Assembly (NCBI RefSeq): GCF_006715285.1
Contig: NZ_VFMX01000001.1
Location: forward strand, 1,488,001-1,552,000
DNA from: Arthrobacter sp. SLBN-83
GTDB lineage: Bacteria > Actinomycetota > Actinomycetes > Actinomycetales > Micrococcaceae
Reading direction: 5' to 3'
DNA length: 64,000 nucleotides
Shown here: piece by piece, positions 17,113 through 25,556 of the stretch
Layout: each line of letters begins with the position of its first letter
Numbering within the stretch: the first letter of the stretch is position 1
The notes under the pieces: generated by a model
Databases searched by the model: none
What the model saw: the letters and a program-made list of their open reading frames with translations, nothing else
What the model was told of the DNA's origin: nothing
Made by a program: the position numbers and the translations under genes

Positions 17113-18555
17113 CTACTTCAGGTGGTCCACCAGCTGGTCCGCGATGCCCGTGTACTTGCCGGGTGTGAGGGCCAGGAGGCGTGCCTCAGCCTCAGGGGAG
17201 AGGCCCAGGCCCTGCACGAACTCCTGCATGCGGGCCGCGTCCACGCGATGACCGCGGGTGAGGTCCTTGAGGCGCTCGTAGGGGTTCTCCATGCCTTCGA
17301 CGCCGGCGATCGCCTCGGCGCGCATGACCATCTGGATGGCCTCGCCCAGGACCTCCCAGTTGGTGTCCAGGTCGGCGGCGAGGACGTCCCCGGCCACGTC
17401 CAGGCGGTCAAGGCCCTTGGCCACGTTGGAGATGGCCAGCAGGGAATGGCCAAACGCCACACCGATGTTGCGCTGGCTGGAGGAGTCGGTGAGGTCGCGC
17501 TGCCAGCGGGAGGTCACCAGGGTGGCAGCCAGGGTGTCCAGCAGGCCGTTGGAGATTTCCAGGTTGGCCTCGGCGTTTTCGAAGCGGATGGGGTTGACCT
17601 TGTGCGGCATGGTGGACGAACCCGTTGCGCCGGCGACCGGGATCTGGGCGAAGTAGCCGATGGAGATGTAGCTCCAGATGTCCGTGCAGACGTTGTGGAG
17701 GATCCGGTTGAAGCGCGCGACGTCGGCGTACAGCTCTGCCTGCCAGTCGTGGCTCTCGATCTGCGTGGTCAGCGGGTTCCAGGTGAGGCCGAGTCCCTCG
17801 ACGAACGACTTGGACACCTGCTGCCAGTCGGCGCCGGGAACGGAGGCAACATGGGCTGCGTAGGTGCCGGTGGCGCCGTTGATCTTGCCCAGGTATTCGG
17901 TCTTGGCGATCCGGTTCAGCTGCCGGGTCAGGCGGTGCGCAATAACGGCCAGTTCCTTGCCCAAAGTGGTGGGCGTGGCGGGCTGGCCATGGGTGCGGGA
18001 CAGCATGGGCACGGCGCGGTTGTCTTCAGCCATCCTGCTGATCTGTGCCACCAGGGCACGGGCCGCGGGCATCCACACGTCCTCCACAGCACCCTTGACG
18101 CCGAGAGCGTAGGAGAGGTTGTTGATGTCCTCGGATGTGCAGCCGAAGTGGACCATGGCGGTCAGGTTTTCGATGCCGATCGCGGGGAGGCGGCGGCCAA
18201 TGTAGTACTCCACGGCCTTCACATCGTGGACGGTGACGGCCTCGATTTCGGCCAGCTCTGCCACGGATGCGGCGTCGAACTCCGTGACGATGGCGCGGAG
18301 TTGGCTCTGCTGTTCCGCACTCAGCGGACCCGCGCCGGGAAGGACGTTGTTGCTGGTCAGATGGATGAGCCATTCCACTTCGACGGCCACACGGTCGCGG
18401 TTCAGTGCAGCCTCGGACAGGTAGTCAACCAAGGGCGCGACGGCGGACTGGTAGCGGCCGTCCAGGGGGCCAAGCGCGATCTTTTCCGATGACGCGGCGA
18501 GGGCCAGGCGTCCTGAGGGCGTGCGGGTATCAGCTGTGGCGGCAGTTTCAGGCAT
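17113..18555 (-). CDS. purB: Adenylosuccinate lyase
   Basis: A 480-residue member of the fumarase/aspartase superfamily. It splits SAICAR and adenylosuccinate in purine synthesis, releasing fumarate. SSTMPHKVNP from about residue 313 is the superfamily signature, and TSEDINN near 145 contributes to the active site. The N-terminal LGPLDGRYQSAVAPL is typical of the long, E. coli-like PurB form. Monocistronic here, with a hairpin downstream. Confidence 0.97.
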   Translation of the reverse strand: MPETAATADTRTPSGRLALAASSEKIALGPLDGRYQSAVAPLVDYLSEAALNRDRVAVEVEWLIHLTSNNVLPGAGPLSAEQQSQLRAIVTEFDAASVAELAEIEAVTVHDVKAVEYYIGRRLPAIGIENLTAMVHFGCTSEDINNLSYALGVKGAVEDVWMPAARALVAQISRMAEDNRAVPMLSRTHGQPATPTTLGKELAVIAHRLTRQLNRIAKTEYLGKINGATGTYAAHVASVPGADWQQVSKSFVEGLGLTWNPLTTQIESHDWQAELYADVARFNRILHNVCTDIWSYISIGYFAQIPVAGATGSSTMPHKVNPIRFENAEANLEISNGLLDTLAATLVTSRWQRDLTDSSSQRNIGVAFGHSLLAISNVAKGLDRLDVAGDVLAADLDTNWEVLGEAIQMVMRAEAIAGVEGMENPYERLKDLTRGHRVDAARMQEFVQGLGLSPEAEARLLALTPGKYTGIADQLVDHLK

Positions 18556-18736
18556 GTGCTGATTCTTTCACGAAGTGCGGTGCCGCCTTAAGCGCGTCTC
18601 CCACGTTACTTGTCCACATAGCCGACGGCGGCGCTTACCCGGGCAGGGAAGCGTCCCTAGCGTTGGCAGCGGCAGGGTTGGGGCGGATCGGCCGGCCGGG
18701 GAAACCGCGACGGGAAGCAACTTGGGGAACGAATCG

Positions 18737-19024
18737 ATGGACGGGATATGGGGCGGCGGGCTGGACGTCAGCCTGGAAGTGCAGGAGGTGGGCAGGAAGG
18801 TGGCGCAGTGCTCGGATAGTGCCGAAGGGGTGCTGGCGGGATTCCATGACATCCAGCTGCTGGACTGGCAGTCACCTGCCGGACAGGCCTACCGGGATTC
18901 TGTCGCCTTGCAGGCGGTGGCCGTACGGCGGGCACTGGACCGGATTCAGGAAGCTTCTGCCGCGGTGGCAGCACATGCCCGCGCGGCATTGACCTCCGAA
19001 TGTTCGCCCGACGGCCGGTTCTAA
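18737..19024 (+). CDS. WXG100-like small helical protein
   Basis: A 95-residue protein beginning MDGIWGGGLDVSLEVQEV. Two amphipathic helices flank DWQSPAG near residues 44-50, where WXG100 (ESAT-6-like) proteins carry the W-x-G turn; here the Gly is Ser. GGGGAA lies upstream of the ATG. The stop overlaps the next start as TAATG, so it is co-translated with the large hydrolase. The pattern matches substrates or chaperone partners of type VII secretion. No secretion ATPase is in the window; identification is by pattern only. Confidence 0.72.
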   Translation: MDGIWGGGLDVSLEVQEVGRKVAQCSDSAEGVLAGFHDIQLLDWQSPAGQAYRDSVALQAVAVRRALDRIQEASAAVAAHARAALTSECSPDGRF

Positions 19025-20370
19025 TGGCTGACGCAACGCCCTCCGGACCGGGAGGACCCATCCGGGTTTCGCCGCCGCCTCCGGACGGCAACCTCACAGT
19101 CTCCGGCGGGGTGGGCGGCATTACCGTCCAGCTGGAGGAGTTGGAGTTGGGGGCCGGAAAGCTCGATCGGCTCGCCGATCGGCTCGCAGCCATCGAGTCC
19201 GGGCTTTCCGCCGTCTGGCAGGAGCTCGGTGCCCACCAGAACCGCCCGCGCAGTACGGGAACTGCCGCTCTCATTGCCGTTTGGGAGGCTAAGGATGCCA
19301 TCCAGAAAGTGCGCCTGGAACTGCAGCGGATCAGCGGCCAGGTCCGCAGTTGCAGGCGCGAGTATGAGATGGCCGAATCCGCTGCCCACCTGAAGTGGCG
19401 GCTGGGTCTGTCGGATCCGGACGTGGAGCTACAGAAGCACGTGGACTTCTGGCGCACGGGATTCCTCAACGGGGATGCCACTGAAATGCTGGTGGCAGAT
19501 GCCGTCATCCTCCTTCCCGCGATCAAGCCCGGGGTAGAAGAGAACATCCCTTCCCTGCGCACGGGCCCGGTAAAGCCCACGCAGGAAGAAACCATCCCCA
19601 TCGATCTCGATGCGAGCCCCGCCGGGCTGCTTGAGCGGGTCCGGATGATTGAGGCACGCGGCAGCGGCTACATCGAAGTCATTGAGGTGGATGCCGGAGG
19701 CAGGAAAGCCTACGTTGTGGTGGTTCCCGGGACCCAGGTCAACGAATCCGACGGGGGAACCAATCCTTTTGACCTCGGCGGCATCGTAGACGGCATGGGT
19801 GCCCGCTCGGAACGCATCAATGCCGCTGTCATTCAGTCGCTGCGGGCGGCCGGTGCCGAACCCGGCGCGGAGGTGGTCGCGGTGGGGTACAGCCAGGGCG
19901 GCATCCACGCCATGAATTTGGCGGCTGACGAGGCCTTCCTGAAGGAGTACCGACTCAAATACGTCCTGACCGCCGGGTCACCCGTTTCTCGCATCATGCC
20001 TTCGCCCGATGTCAGCAGCCTTCACTTGGAGCACCGAACAGACTGGGTGCCAGGCAGCGATGGCCTGGCGAACCGCGACGCCAGGAACCAGGTCACCGTA
20101 ACCATGACCAATGACCTTTATGTGCGCGGTGGAGAAGATGCCGGTTTGGGTCCCGGACACAGCCTCCCGGGCTATGAGGAGGCAGCCCGGCAGGTGGGCG
20201 CCAGCAAAGACCCTTCACTGGTCCAGTCCACGGCGGTGCTTGGGAGTGTCCTCGGTGCCGGAGGTGCTGCCACTGCCACCCGCTTTGCCTTGTCCAAGAC
20301 CCCGCCGCCCTCTGTTCCCAAGGACCCCAGGGACCCCTTTTCCGGGCGGCCGCAGCCGGGTGCCCGGTAG
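19024..20370 (+). CDS. Alpha/beta-hydrolase (lipase-like) with helical WXG-type N-terminus
   Basis: A 448-residue protein without a Sec signal. Residues about 30-130 are helical with AVWQELGAHQ in a WXG-like turn; residues 130-210 are a linker. The C-terminal half has VVVVPGTQ, then GYSQGGIHAMNL (GxSxG nucleophile elbow), and LTAGSPVSR, as in lipases and cutinase-like hydrolases. It starts inside the stop of the 95-residue WXG-like gene. The pair resembles type VII effector modules, in which a small helical partner escorts a toxin or lipase; secretion and substrate are unproven. Confidence 0.78.
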   Translation: MADATPSGPGGPIRVSPPPPDGNLTVSGGVGGITVQLEELELGAGKLDRLADRLAAIESGLSAVWQELGAHQNRPRSTGTAALIAVWEAKDAIQKVRLELQRISGQVRSCRREYEMAESAAHLKWRLGLSDPDVELQKHVDFWRTGFLNGDATEMLVADAVILLPAIKPGVEENIPSLRTGPVKPTQEETIPIDLDASPAGLLERVRMIEARGSGYIEVIEVDAGGRKAYVVVVPGTQVNESDGGTNPFDLGGIVDGMGARSERINAAVIQSLRAAGAEPGAEVVAVGYSQGGIHAMNLAADEAFLKEYRLKYVLTAGSPVSRIMPSPDVSSLHLEHRTDWVPGSDGLANRDARNQVTVTMTNDLYVRGGEDAGLGPGHSLPGYEEAARQVGASKDPSLVQSTAVLGSVLGAGGAATATRFALSKTPPPSVPKDPRDPFSGRPQPGAR

Positions 20371-20397
20371 CGGCCCTGACTGTTTCCCGGCGGGGAG

Positions 20398-21318
20398 TCA
20401 TGAAATCTGCGCGGCGTGCAGTTCAGCATAGGGATTTGAGCGCGGGTTTTCGGGTTTCGGGGGAGGTTCCGGAGCGGCCGGCGGGGCCGGCTGCGGGGCC
20501 GGAGCGGGGACAGCGGAAGGGCACCGGTAGTTGTAGTCGAGGTCGTTTTCCGTGAACTGCGTTGTGGTCACAGTTCCGCCCGGCGTCAGAGGGGGAGCCT
20601 CGCAATACTCCTCTGCCGACTCTGCGGAGTAGGCGCCCGCCAGCCAGTTCTGGAGTTTGTCGAGGTTGCTGCCGGGACGGACGTCGCCCACAATCTCGTT
20701 GAACTGATAGCCGGTCGAATAAATCCCTACTTCTGCTCCGGCGCCCTGCAGGTAGGCCGTCATGCCTTCCAGTTCGGCGGCATTTACCGCCTTGTCCCAC
20801 AGCCAGCTGTTTCCGAATTCAACATCGAGCCACCACATGCGGTGTGCCACGGTGTGCCCGGCTTCCTGCAGGATGTCGGCCGCGTTGACGGCCATGCCGT
20901 AGCCGTGCACGTAAGCGCAGGCCGGGGATGCAGTGCCATCACAAAGACCGTAGGGGTTGCTGACAGCAGCGCCCCGATAGGTGTTCTCTGCAGGCCACCA
21001 CAATGTTTCCACAGGACCTGTGGCGGCCGTGTTCACATACACGGCCGCCGGCGTCCCTCCTGCCGAGGCCGCGCTTTGATCCGCCCAGGCCAGCTGGTCG
21101 GACAAACACGGGTTGGCAGTATCCGGCCGGCCGCCGTTCACGCCCACGATCGCGAAGGCAGGGGGTGCAGGAAGATCCGCGCCGCATTGGGGCCAGGAGA
21201 TGTCGTTGCCCAGACCCGCGGGACTGGGTACCGGCCCTGTTTCAGCGTCCGCATAAGCAGGGCCGGCCTGCCACGCGAAAAGCAGGCAGGCGGCGAGCAG
21301 GATTCTTATGGGCTTCAT
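20398..21318 (-). CDS. Secreted glycoside hydrolase-like protein (GH25/DUF1906-like)
   Basis: A 306-residue protein with a clear signal peptide (cleavage near YADAE, residues 22-26). The mature part begins with GNDISWPQCG, a pattern seen in GH25-like secreted proteins of actinobacteria; WWLDVEFGNSW near residue 165 would supply the acidic catalytic pair, and VGIYSTGYQF follows. The last 45 residues are Pro/Ala-rich, likely cell-wall spanning. Probably a peptidoglycan-directed hydrolase (inference). It converges on the WXG/hydrolase pair with only 27 bases between. Confidence 0.8.
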   Translation of the reverse strand: MKPIRILLAACLLFAWQAGPAYADAETGPVPSPAGLGNDISWPQCGADLPAPPAFAIVGVNGGRPDTANPCLSDQLAWADQSAASAGGTPAAVYVNTAATGPVETLWWPAENTYRGAAVSNPYGLCDGTASPACAYVHGYGMAVNAADILQEAGHTVAHRMWWLDVEFGNSWLWDKAVNAAELEGMTAYLQGAGAEVGIYSTGYQFNEIVGDVRPGSNLDKLQNWLAGAYSAESAEEYCEAPPLTPGGTVTTTQFTENDLDYNYRCPSAVPAPAPQPAPPAAPEPPPKPENPRSNPYAELHAAQIS

Positions 21319-21542
21319 CTTTGGCCCCCGTGTTCAGGAACTGATAGCGACGGGCCTTACTGGGGCCCGGTTCGCAGCCTAAAAGGCGGGCCTCATGGGG
21401 GTCATGGGTGGCCGGTACTGGACTTTTGGGAACCGTCACCGGGAAAGGCACCTGTTAGGTACCTGGTTCCGCGGGGATTCCTACTTGGGCGGGTGAGTCC
21501 TGCCTGGTTGGGGGCAGGTCCGGCTTGTGGTCCCGCGGAACG

Positions 21543-21968
21543 TCAGCGGCGGCCGCCCGGCAACAGTCCTGCCACCAGCGAGACCAGGGAGATGATGATC
21601 GCAGCCAGCACCGCAGTCCAGAAAAAAGAATCGAAGGTGAGGTGCACCGGGGTGTAGCTGCTGATCCAGGAGGTCAAGTACAGCATCGCTGCATTGATCA
21701 CTATCGCGAACAGGCCGAGCGTCAGGATGGTGATGGGAAGCGCAAGGAGACTTACCAGAGGCCGCACGAGGGCGTTGACCACGCCGAAAATGAGGCCGAT
21801 AAAGAGATAAGCCACCACAATCCCGATGGTCCCGGTGTCCTGCGAAATGCCGGTCCTGGCCACAGCATCAGATGCCGCAGTACTGGAGATTTCCATACCG
21901 GGCAGGACCCAGCTGGCCACCCAAAGAGCAGCGGCATTAACGACGACCCGTAGGATGAAGGAACCCAT
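21543..21968 (-). CDS. Phage holin family (PF04020-type) membrane protein
   Basis: A 141-residue, four-helix protein starting at 21968 (MGSFILRVVVNAAALWVASW). FGVVNALVRPLVSLLALPIT is characteristic of the Phage_holin_4_2 family, common in bacterial chromosomes without prophage. The frame extends further upstream but that part is not membrane-like. Function unknown; no phage genes nearby. It is divergent from the aminotransferase gene. Confidence 0.85.
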   Translation of the reverse strand: MGSFILRVVVNAAALWVASWVLPGMEISSTAASDAVARTGISQDTGTIGIVVAYLFIGLIFGVVNALVRPLVSLLALPITILTLGLFAIVINAAMLYLTSWISSYTPVHLTFDSFFWTAVLAAIIISLVSLVAGLLPGGRR

Positions 21969-22071
21969 GGCACCATGCTTCCATACCGTCCTTCCGGGCG
22001 GCTGGGACCACCCTAAATTTCTGCCGTTCGCTCCCCGGAACCCTTGAGGGCCTCGAAGTAGGCTAGAGGCC

Positions 22072-23190
22072 ATGACTTCATCTGAAACCAGGGCGGGCGG
22101 AATCGCGCCGCGCCCGGTGCTGGACCGGCTGCCCCGCTATGCCGCAGGAAAGCCGCCGGCCGCGGTCAGCGGACTGGCCAGCTACAAGCTGTCCTCCAAT
22201 GAAAACCCCCTGCCGCCGATTCCGGCGGTGCTGGACGCCATTGCCAACCAGGGAGACGTCAACCGCTACCCGGATCCCCTGAGCAGCAGGCTCCGTGCCG
22301 CGCTCGCAGACTTCCTTGACGTGCCTGCCGAGGACATCGTGACCGGAGCGGGAAGCCTGGGCGCGCTTAACCAGATCCTGGCGGCCTTTGCCGGCCAGAA
22401 CGACGACGGCAAGGCGGACGAGGTCATTTATGCCTGGCGCTCCTTTGAGGCATACCCCATCAGCGTGGGCCTGGCGGGCGCCGAGAGCGTACGGATCCCC
22501 GTAACGGCTGACGGACGGCACGACCTCGCAGCCATGGCGGCCGCCGTGAGTGCCCGCACCAAAGTGATCCTGCTTTGCACGCCCAACAACCCCACCGGCC
22601 CGGCCCTCACCGCACCTGAGACTGAGGCCTTCATCCGGTCCGTACCGGCCGACGTCGTGGTGGTCATCGATGAGGCCTACCAGGAGTTCGTCCGGGCGGA
22701 GGACGCGGTGGACGGAATCGCGCTGTACCGCAAATACCCGAATGTTGTGGTGCTCCGCACGTTCTCCAAGGCACATGGCCTGGCCGGGCTTCGCGTGGGC
22801 TACAGCGTCTCCCATCCCGAACTGACCCAGTACCTTCGGGTCTCCGCAACACCTTTTGCCGTGTCCCAGATTGCCGAAAAAGCCGCAATTGTTTCCCTTG
22901 AGAATTACCCCCAGGTTGTGGAAAGGGTACAAAAACTCGTGGATGAGCGGACGCGCGTCATGGCTGGCCTCCGGGAGCTGGGATGGGCGGTCCCCGATGC
23001 CCAGGGAAACTTCGTATGGCTCGCCCTTGGTGCCGAAAGCACGGCCTTTGCGGAGTTCGCGGGCACGCGGGCCCTCTCCGTGCGTGCGTTCGCCGGGGAA
23101 GGCGTGAGGGTCAGCATCGGGGAACCCGAGGCAAACTCACGGTTCCTCCAGTTGTGTGCCGACTATACAAAGGCGCCAGCAACTTCCTAG
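22072..23190 (+). CDS. hisC: Histidinol-phosphate / aromatic aminotransferase (HisC-type)
   Basis: A 372-residue fold-type I PLP enzyme. KLSSNENPLPP at residues 43-53 is the HisC signature, TPNNPTGP and DEAYQEF bind PLP, and Lys233 in RTFSKAHGLAGLRVGY forms the Schiff base. It is not with other his genes. In actinobacteria this stand-alone form is often the aromatic amino acid transaminase (Pat) and a separate hisC sits in the his operon, so the symbol is tentative. It may supply keto acids to the dehydrogenase operon that follows, but a hairpin separates them. Confidence 0.88.
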   Translation: MTSSETRAGGIAPRPVLDRLPRYAAGKPPAAVSGLASYKLSSNENPLPPIPAVLDAIANQGDVNRYPDPLSSRLRAALADFLDVPAEDIVTGAGSLGALNQILAAFAGQNDDGKADEVIYAWRSFEAYPISVGLAGAESVRIPVTADGRHDLAAMAAAVSARTKVILLCTPNNPTGPALTAPETEAFIRSVPADVVVVIDEAYQEFVRAEDAVDGIALYRKYPNVVVLRTFSKAHGLAGLRVGYSVSHPELTQYLRVSATPFAVSQIAEKAAIVSLENYPQVVERVQKLVDERTRVMAGLRELGWAVPDAQGNFVWLALGAESTAFAEFAGTRALSVRAFAGEGVRVSIGEPEANSRFLQLCADYTKAPATS

Positions 23191-23198
23191 TGCTTAAC

Positions 23199-23218
23199 AA
23201 GTAGCCCTCCGGCTACTT
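23199..23218 (+). terminator. Short hairpin after the aminotransferase gene
   Basis: AAGTAGCC-CTCC-GGCTACTT is a perfect 8-pair stem nine bases after the hisC stop. No T-run follows, so termination would be partial. Confidence 0.5.
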
Positions 23219-23251
23219 ACCGCAGATAAAGTTAGGATCAGTAAGCCAATG

Positions 23252-23291
23252 TATATGCCGTAAAGGGAATGTATTCCTTGTAAGGCATATA
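23252..23291 (+). promoter_or_regulatory. AT-rich nested dyad upstream of the 2-oxoacid dehydrogenase operon
   Basis: TATATGCC (23252-23259) and GGCATATA (23284-23291) are perfect inverted arms; inside them lies AAGGGAATGTATTCCTT (23263-23279), itself an inverted repeat. The element sits about 50-90 bases before the E1alpha start in an unusually AT-rich stretch, suiting an operator/promoter, perhaps for an Lrp-type BkdR regulator (inference). Confidence 0.5.
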
Positions 23292-23339
23292 TCCTCACGA
23301 CATCGCATTGCATCCGGATGCGGCAGGCAAGGAGACGGT

Positions 23340-24569
23340 ATGGGCACTCATCTGCCTTCCACCGAGTTCGACGGAACAGCGGTAGACGACCAGCGGGAGG
23401 CCGATGCTGAGGCCGTCATGGGCGAGCCCCCTGCCCAGATGGTGCAGTTGCTGGGCCCTGACGGAAAGCTGGGCGCCGATCCGGTCTTCAGTGATTACGC
23501 GGACAAGCTCACCCCGGAGGACCTCCGCGGCCTCTACTCCGACATGGCCGCCATCCGCCGGTTCGACGTCGAGGCCACCGCCCTCCAGCGCCAAGGGCAG
23601 CTGGCGCTGTGGGTCCCGCTTACCGGCCAGGAGGCAGCGCAGATTGGCTCGGGCCGGGCCAGCCAGCCGCAGGACTACATCTTTCCCACCTACCGCGAAC
23701 ACGGTGTAGCGCTGACCCGCAACGTGGACCTGGCAGAACTCCTGCGCCAGTTCCGCGGGGTTTCCAACGGTGGCTGGAATCCCAAGGACACCAACTTCCA
23801 CCTGTACACGCTGGTCCTGGCCGCGCAGACCCTGCATGCCGTCGGCTACGCCATGGGAATCCAGCGGGACCAGAAGCTCGCGGCGTCGGATCCGGCAGGC
23901 AAGCAGCCGGATGCAGCCGTCATTGCCTACTTCGGCGACGGAGCCAGTTCTGAGGGCGACGTCCACGAATCGATGGTGTTCGCCTCCTCCTACAAGGCCC
24001 CCGTGGTGTTCTTCTGCCAGAACAACCACTGGGCCATCTCCGTGCCCACCAACGTCCAGACCCGCGTGCCCCTCTCCAACCGCGCCAAGGGCTACGGTTT
24101 CCCCGGCATCCGGGTGGACGGCAATGACGTGATCGCTGTGCACGCGGTCACCGAGTGGGCGCTCGAGCACGCACGCCAGGGCAAGGGCCCGGTCCTGATT
24201 GAGGCCTTTACCTACCGGGTGGGTGCACACACCACCGCGGACGATCCCACCAAGTACCGGCACTCCGACGAAGAGGACGCCTGGCGCGCCAAGGACCCGC
24301 TGGCCCGGCTGGAAAAGTACCTGCGCGCGGAAGGCCTGGCCGACGACGCCTACTTCGCAAAGGTGAAGGCCGACGGCGACGAGCTGGCCGCGTATGTCCG
24401 CCGCACCGCCCACGATCTCGAAAACCCGGACATCCGGACGGCCTTCGCCAACGTTTACGCTGAAGCGCACCCGCTGGTGGCGGAGGAACTGGCGTGGTTC
24501 GAGGAATACAGTGCAGGATTCGCCGGCGAGGAAGAATCCGCCGGGCAGGCAGCAAAGGCAGGCCACTGA
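23340..24569 (+). CDS. 2-oxoacid dehydrogenase E1 alpha subunit (branched-chain/pyruvate type)
   Basis: A 409-residue thiamine-diphosphate enzyme subunit. The TPP motif runs GDGASSEGDVHES (from about residue 198) to CQNNHWAIS; TYREHG and YRVGAHTTADDP are also family hallmarks. With E1beta it decarboxylates a 2-oxoacid and acylates the E2 lipoyl group. GGAG lies upstream of the ATG. Actinobacteria usually make acetyl-CoA with AceE, so this heterotetrameric form is more likely the branched-chain enzyme, but sequence alone cannot decide. The E1beta ATG overlaps its TGA by one base. Confidence 0.93.
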   Translation: MGTHLPSTEFDGTAVDDQREADAEAVMGEPPAQMVQLLGPDGKLGADPVFSDYADKLTPEDLRGLYSDMAAIRRFDVEATALQRQGQLALWVPLTGQEAAQIGSGRASQPQDYIFPTYREHGVALTRNVDLAELLRQFRGVSNGGWNPKDTNFHLYTLVLAAQTLHAVGYAMGIQRDQKLAASDPAGKQPDAAVIAYFGDGASSEGDVHESMVFASSYKAPVVFFCQNNHWAISVPTNVQTRVPLSNRAKGYGFPGIRVDGNDVIAVHAVTEWALEHARQGKGPVLIEAFTYRVGAHTTADDPTKYRHSDEEDAWRAKDPLARLEKYLRAEGLADDAYFAKVKADGDELAAYVRRTAHDLENPDIRTAFANVYAEAHPLVAEELAWFEEYSAGFAGEEESAGQAAKAGH

Positions 24570-25549
24570 TGACCACCATGACCATTGCGAAGGCCATCAA
24601 TGAGGGCCTTCGCGCCACCCTGGCCGCCAACCCCAAATCCCTGTTGATGGGCGAGGACATCGGCCCCCTGGGCGGCGTCTACCGGGTCACCGACGGGCTG
24701 ATCGGCGAGTTCGGCCCCGACCGCGTGGTGGACACTCCGCTGGCGGAGTCCGGCATCATCGGCACCGCCATCGGGCTGGCCCTGCGCGGCTACAGCCCGG
24801 TCTGTGAAATCCAGTTCGACGGCTTCGTCTTCCCCGGCTTCAACCAGATCACCACGCAGCTGGCCAAGATGCATGCCCGCAGCAACGGCAATCTCACCGT
24901 TCCGGTGGTCATCCGCATTCCCTACGGCGGCGGCATCGGCTCGGTGGAGCACCACTCGGAGTCCCCCGAGGCACTGTTCGCCCACACGGCGGGCCTGCGC
25001 ATCATCACCCCCTCCAACCCGCACGACGCCTACTGGATGGTCCAGCAGGCCGTGCAGTGCCAGGACCCGGTGATCATCTTCGAACCCAAGCGCCGCTACT
25101 GGCTCAAGGGGGACGTGGACGTCCAGGCGCCGGGCACCGCCGAAGACCCGTTCAAGGCCCACGTGCTCCGGGAGGGGACCGACGCCACCATCGTGGCCTA
25201 CGGTCCGCTGGTTCCCGTGGCCCTTGCCGCTGCCAACGCCGCTGAAGAGGACGGCCGCAGCGTTGAGGTCATCGACCTGCGCTCCATTTCGCCGATTGAC
25301 TTCGACACTGTCACCGCGTCCGTGCAAAAGACCGGACGGCTGATCGTGGCGCACGAGGCACCCACGTTCGGCGGAATCGGCGGCGAAATCGCGGCCCGCA
25401 TCAGCGAACGCGCCTTCCACTCGCTCGAATCCCCGGTGATCCGCGTGGGCGGATTCCACATGCCGTACCCCGTTGCCAAGGTGGAGGAAGACTACCTTCC
25501 GGACATCGACCGCATCCTGGAGGCGCTGGACCGCGCCCTCTCCTACTGA
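24569..25549 (+). CDS. 2-oxoacid dehydrogenase E1 beta subunit
   Basis: A 326-residue transketolase-like subunit. [14 protein letters not shown] near residue 27 and [15 protein letters not shown] around residue 77 are conserved TPP-face elements; [21 protein letters not shown] is typical of the E1beta family. It completes the active site with E1alpha. The ATG at 24569 overlaps the E1alpha stop, implying coupled translation and equal subunit supply. Confidence 0.94.
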   Translation: MTTMTIAKAINEGLRATLAANPKSLLMGEDIGPLGGVYRVTDGLIGEFGPDRVVDTPLAESGIIGTAIGLALRGYSPVCEIQFDGFVFPGFNQITTQLAKMHARSNGNLTVPVVIRIPYGGGIGSVEHHSESPEALFAHTAGLRIITPSNPHDAYWMVQQAVQCQDPVIIFEPKRRYWLKGDVDVQAPGTAEDPFKAHVLREGTDATIVAYGPLVPVALAAANAAEEDGRSVEVIDLRSISPIDFDTVTASVQKTGRLIVAHEAPTFGGIGGEIAARISERAFHSLESPVIRVGGFHMPYPVAKVEEDYLPDIDRILEALDRALSY

Positions 25550-25556
25550 GGACACC

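Noticed and set aside
16738..18492. A 584-codon rightward frame opposite purB
   Set aside because: It is antisense to a clear PurB with conserved motifs; Gly/Val/Asp-rich translations of this kind are the expected shadow of GC-rich codon use.
21543..21968. Prophage remnant signalled by the holin family match
   Set aside because: This membrane family is common in chromosomes without phage; no integrase, terminase or attachment site is nearby.
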